8,955 bases of DNA. Source: Firmicutes bacterium UBA1065 (GTDB lineage Bacteria > Bacillota > Clostridia > Tissierellales > Sedimentibacteraceae). The notes below the pieces were generated by a model that saw only the letters and a list, made by a program, of their open reading frames with translations, did not search any database and was not told the DNA's origin. The stretch is taken from the NCBI GenBank assembly GCA_002316225.1, contig DCDC01000192.1:1-8955 (forward strand), given 5' to 3'. Shown here in pieces: positions 6,412 through 8,955 of the stretch (position 1 is the stretch's first letter; every line of letters starts with the position of its first letter). The position numbers were made by a program, and so were the translations under genes.

Positions 6412-6420
6412 AGAGGAGGT
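6412..6420 (+). promoter_or_regulatory. ribosome binding site deciding the cstA start at 6425
   Basis: AGAGGAGGT ends 4 bases before ATG 6425. An in-frame TTG at 6389 has no such site and would add a 12-residue tail ahead of a typical CstA N-terminus, so it is rejected. Confidence 0.8.
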
Positions 6421-6424
6421 ATTT

Positions 6425-8044
6425 ATGAGTTCTTTAGTTTTAATTATTGCAAGTATTGTTCTTTTTCTGGTAGGTTATGTGACTTATGGTGCGTATCTGG
6501 CTAAACAATGGGGAATCGATCCTACAAGAAAAACGCCGGCTCACGAAGTTAATGACGGTATTGACTATGTACCGACAAAACCGGCGGTACTTTTAGGCCA
6601 CCACTTTGCATCCATAGCTGGAGCAGGACCTATAAACGGACCTATCCAGGCAGCAATTTTCGGCTGGGTTCCGGTATTCTTATGGATCGTACTCGGTAGT
6701 ATATTTGTAGGTGGAGTTCATGACTATGGCTCACTGTTTGCTTCTGTACGACATAAAGGAAAATCCATAGGTGAAGTAATTCACGCAAATATGGGCAAGA
6801 AAGGCATGATGCTCTTTTCGATTTTCGCATGGTTAACCTTGTTGCTGGTTGTTGCAGCCTTTACCAATATTGTTGCCAGTACATTTGCTTCAGTTCCGGC
6901 AGCTGCATCTTCGTCATTAATGTTTATTGTTCTTGCAATTTTATTTGGTTTTCTTGTTTATAGAAAGGGAGTATCATTAAAAATCGGGACTATAGTTGGA
7001 GTTATTCTTTTATTCTTGTGCGTATATTTAGGATATGTATTCCCTGTACAACTGAGCCTTAACACCTGGATTATAGTTTTGATGATTTATATTTATGCCG
7101 CATCTACAGCCCCGGTTTGGATTCTGCTTCAACCAAGAGACTATTTGAACTCTTTCTTGTTGTATGCAATGATTGCGGGAGCGGTTATAGGCATAGTTAT
7201 TTTCAATCCCAGCGTTCAGCTTCCGGCAGTAACCGGGTTTAATGTAAACGGACAATACTTGTTCCCCATGCTCTTCGTTACAGTTGCCTGCGGAGCTATT
7301 TCAGGTTTCCATTCCCTGGTAGGTTCCGGTACGACTTCAAAACAAGTAGACAATGAAAAAGACACTAAATTAATAGGATACGGGGCAATGCTTATAGAAG
7401 GCGTATTAGCTGTTGTTTCTCTTATTACAGCAGCATATGTATCCAATACAGAATTAACGGAATTGTTAAAAGGCGGACCCGTTAATGTATTCTCATCAGG
7501 CGTGGGAACTTTCATGTCCAAATTTGGCATTCCTTTTGATATAGGTAAATCTTTTGTGGCCTTGGCGGTATCGGCATTTGCCTTAACAAGCTTAGATACT
7601 GCTACAAGACTTGGAAGATTTATATTCCAGGAATTCTTTGATAATCCTGAAAAAGAGAAGCCATCAATACTTACAAATATGTATGTTTCTACTGCAATTA
7701 CAGTTCTGATAGGCGGATACATGGCAGCAGGCGGATATGCCAGGATTTGGCCCATATTCGGTTCGGCAAACCAATTGCTGGCAGCACTGGCCTTATTGGC
7801 AATAGCAGTTTGGTTAAAGAAATCAGGCAGAAACTATCATATGCTTACAATTCCAATGATATTCATGCTGGTGGTTACCCTTTCAGCCTTAGTATTACTG
7901 ATTAAATCAAACTTGGCAGCAGGAAACTACTTACTGGTAATATTCCCGGTATTGCTGTTCATACTGGCTGTCGTATTGGCAAAAGAGGGATATTCAATCA
8001 TATTTGGTTCGAAGAAGCTGGAAGAAATATCAAAATCTCATTAA
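6425..8044 (+). CDS. cstA: CstA-family carbon starvation transporter
   Basis: Membrane transporter of 539 aa with many hydrophobic helices. Characteristic features are the cytoplasmic loop RKTPAHEVNDGIDYVPTKP (residues 35-53), GHHFASIAGAGPINGP (58-73) and GGVHDYGS (96-103). SGFHSLVGSGTTSKQ lies mid-protein and TSLDTATRLGRF near 383-397. All of these are CstA hallmarks. Members of the family (E. coli CstA, BtsT) import peptides or pyruvate when preferred carbon is scarce; the substrate here is not determined from sequence. E. coli CstA is about 700 aa, so this is the shorter form common in Bacillota. No convincing promoter lies between 6374 and 6425, so it may depend on transcription from the upstream gene. 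A strong terminator follows at 8136. A second, damaged CstA gene lies downstream. Confidence 0.93.
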   Translation: MSSLVLIIASIVLFLVGYVTYGAYLAKQWGIDPTRKTPAHEVNDGIDYVPTKPAVLLGHHFASIAGAGPINGPIQAAIFGWVPVFLWIVLGSIFVGGVHDYGSLFASVRHKGKSIGEVIHANMGKKGMMLFSIFAWLTLLLVVAAFTNIVASTFASVPAAASSSLMFIVLAILFGFLVYRKGVSLKIGTIVGVILLFLCVYLGYVFPVQLSLNTWIIVLMIYIYAASTAPVWILLQPRDYLNSFLLYAMIAGAVIGIVIFNPSVQLPAVTGFNVNGQYLFPMLFVTVACGAISGFHSLVGSGTTSKQVDNEKDTKLIGYGAMLIEGVLAVVSLITAAYVSNTELTELLKGGPVNVFSSGVGTFMSKFGIPFDIGKSFVALAVSAFALTSLDTATRLGRFIFQEFFDNPEKEKPSILTNMYVSTAITVLIGGYMAAGGYARIWPIFGSANQLLAALALLAIAVWLKKSGRNYHMLTIPMIFMLVVTLSALVLLIKSNLAAGNYLLVIFPVLLFILAVVLAKEGYSIIFGSKKLEEISKSH

Positions 8045-8135
8045 AGCAAATATTGCTTGCAGGAGTTGCCCTGCAGATTACCTGTGGTTAAGTAAGACAT
8101 AAATGTATTGTCATAGGAAAAATTGATTAAAAATG

Positions 8136-8170
8136 AAAAGGCTGCCTTGCTTAAAAAAAGGCAGCCTTTT
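8136..8170 (+). terminator. rho-independent terminator after cstA
   Basis: The 13-bp perfect stem pairs AAAAGGCTGCCTT (8136-8148) with AAGGCAGCCTTTT (8158-8170) around a 9-base loop, with its 3' arm ending in a T run. It lies about 90 bases after the cstA stop and separates the two CstA transcription units. The stem starts with A-run and ends with T-run, so it could also work on the opposite strand. Confidence 0.88.
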
Positions 8171-8246
8171 GTCAAAAACTAAGTTCTGGTATTTGTTACA
8201 AATATTTTTCATTTTATTGAAATATAGACAATTATTTTAAATAATC

Positions 8247-8275
8247 TTGACTCATACACCTCCAAGTGGTAATAT
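8247..8275 (+). promoter_or_regulatory. promoter of the second cstA-like gene
   Basis: -35 TTGACT (8247-8252), 17-base spacer, -10 TAATAT (8270-8275). The predicted transcription start is near 8282, giving a leader of about 66 bases. It sits between the terminator and the inverted repeat, which fits independent expression of the downstream gene. Confidence 0.65.
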
Positions 8276-8279
8276 TAAG

Positions 8280-8320
8280 TAGAATAATAATACATACTGA
8301 GCAATCATATTATTATTCTA
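8280..8320. repeat. 13-bp perfect inverted repeat in the leader of the second cstA-like gene
   Basis: TAGAATAATAATA (8280-8292) is matched by its exact reverse complement at 8308-8320, with a 15-base centre. It begins at the predicted transcription start, so it could be a DNA operator or a 5'-terminal mRNA stem-loop that protects the transcript. It is AT-rich and followed by no long T-run before the ribosome binding site AGGAGG (8337-8342), so a terminator is unlikely. Confidence 0.65.
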
Positions 8321-8347
8321 ATTTTATCATCTTTATAGGAGGTTTTT

Positions 8348-8955
8348 ATGGTTACTTTTTTGATCGGCATTATAATTCTTGTCGGTGGCGGATTCCTTTA
8401 CGGCAATTACTGCGAAAAGGTATTCGGACCTGATGACAGGGAAACACCGGCTATTACTAAGGCTGACGGCGTAGACTTCGTCGTAATGAAAAAATGGAAA
8501 AACTCCCTTATTAACTTGCTTAATATAGCAGGTACGGGACCTGTTTTAGGACCAATCCAGGTTTATCTTGTTCGGGCCTATTGCATTTATTACTATCCCT
8601 ATAGGATGCGTTCTTGCAGGCTCAATGCATGACTATTTCTCCGGTATGATTTCCATGCGTAACGGGGGAGCCCAAATGCCTAAACTGATTAAGAAGTACC
8701 TGGGCGGAAAAGTATTCGGTGTTTACAATGTAATCGTATGGATACTTATGCTTTTGGTTGGTGTTGTTTTCGTATACACACCCGGAGACTTGATTGTATC
8801 AGAAATAATTGGACAACAGGCAGTTGCAACGAATCCCACAACCTGGATCGTTTATGCAGGAATATTCTTGTACTATGTTGTTGCAACAATATTCCCCATT
8901 GATGCTATAATTGGTAGAGTTTATCCGATATTCGGAGCTTTCCTGATTATATCAG
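8348..8955 (+). pseudogene. second CstA-family transporter gene, frameshifted and cut by the window end
   Basis: The start is clear: ATG with AGGAGG 5 bases upstream. The first 71 codons read as a normal CstA N-terminus, with RETPAITKADGVDFV (like RKTPAHEVNDGIDYV in the upstream copy) and NIAGTGPVLGPIQ. After Q71 (CAG 8558-8560) this frame degenerates and stops at TGA 8630-8632. From 8565 the +1 frame is open to the end of the window and continues the family sequence: ILFGPIAFITIPIGC, MHDYFSGMISMRNGG, then VFVYTPGDLIV. Four bases (GTTT, 8561-8564) stand where a multiple of three is expected, so one base was gained or two lost. It could be a real inactivating mutation, a sequencing or assembly error, or programmed +1 shifting. 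I see no stop codon or slippery signal supporting the last option. It is not a duplicate of the upstream gene; the two are divergent paralogues. Confidence 0.85.

Noticed and set aside
7216..7755. 179-codon minus-strand frame inside cstA.
   Set aside because: Antisense to a strongly conserved transporter sequence, with no start signal or family match.

Overview
This window looks like chromosomal DNA from an anaerobic, low-GC Gram-positive bacterium (Bacillota, probably Clostridia or Tissierellia). The reasons are strong AGGAGG-type ribosome binding sites, TTG starts, near-consensus sigma-A promoters, AT-rich intergenic DNA, and the gene families present. I see no rRNA, tRNA, CRISPR array, transposase or phage gene. 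The species assignment is an inference.

Layout. (1) 54-1307 (+): UMF1-type major facilitator transporter, probably starting at an internal ATG. Its last codons and stop lie inside a 63-base palindromic repeat (1297-1359). (2) 1410-4446 (+): a tight three-gene cluster with overlapping or near-overlapping ends. It holds a LigB-like/AMMECR1 fusion protein, a PflA-like radical SAM enzyme (together an 'AmmeMemoRadiSam' system, biochemical role unknown), and a DUF368 membrane protein of the undecaprenyl-phosphate translocase (PopT) family. (3) 4436-5679 (-): a convergent two-gene operon. A 97-aa protein with a TTG start is followed by a single-domain ArsA/Get3-type ATPase that has only one cysteine. 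Its promoter (TTGACA-N17-TATAAT) is a perfect consensus. (4) 5868-6374 (+): a 168-aa protein I cannot assign, under a divergent promoter. (5) 6425-8044 (+): a complete CstA-family transporter, then a rho-independent terminator, a new promoter and a 13-bp inverted repeat at the predicted mRNA 5' end. (6) 8348-8955 (+): a second CstA-family gene, frameshifted near 8561-8564 and cut by the window end.

How the genes may work together. The two CstA-type transporters suggest scavenging of small carbon compounds such as pyruvate or peptides. The amr-popT cluster links an uncharacterised radical-SAM modification system with cell-envelope lipid-carrier recycling, by gene arrangement only. The ArsA-type ATPase has no arsenic genes around it and is more likely a protein-targeting or maturation ATPase working with its small partner. 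The most follow-up-worthy points are the ArsA/97-aa pair, the LigB-AMMECR1/radical SAM/PopT cluster, the frameshifted second cstA, and the repeat that supplies the transporter's stop codon.

Gaps over 300 bases: the only one is 8045-8347, which holds the terminator, promoter and inverted repeat listed below. A small hairpin at 8058-8075 (TGCAGG/CCTGCA) is also there. I see no gene in it.
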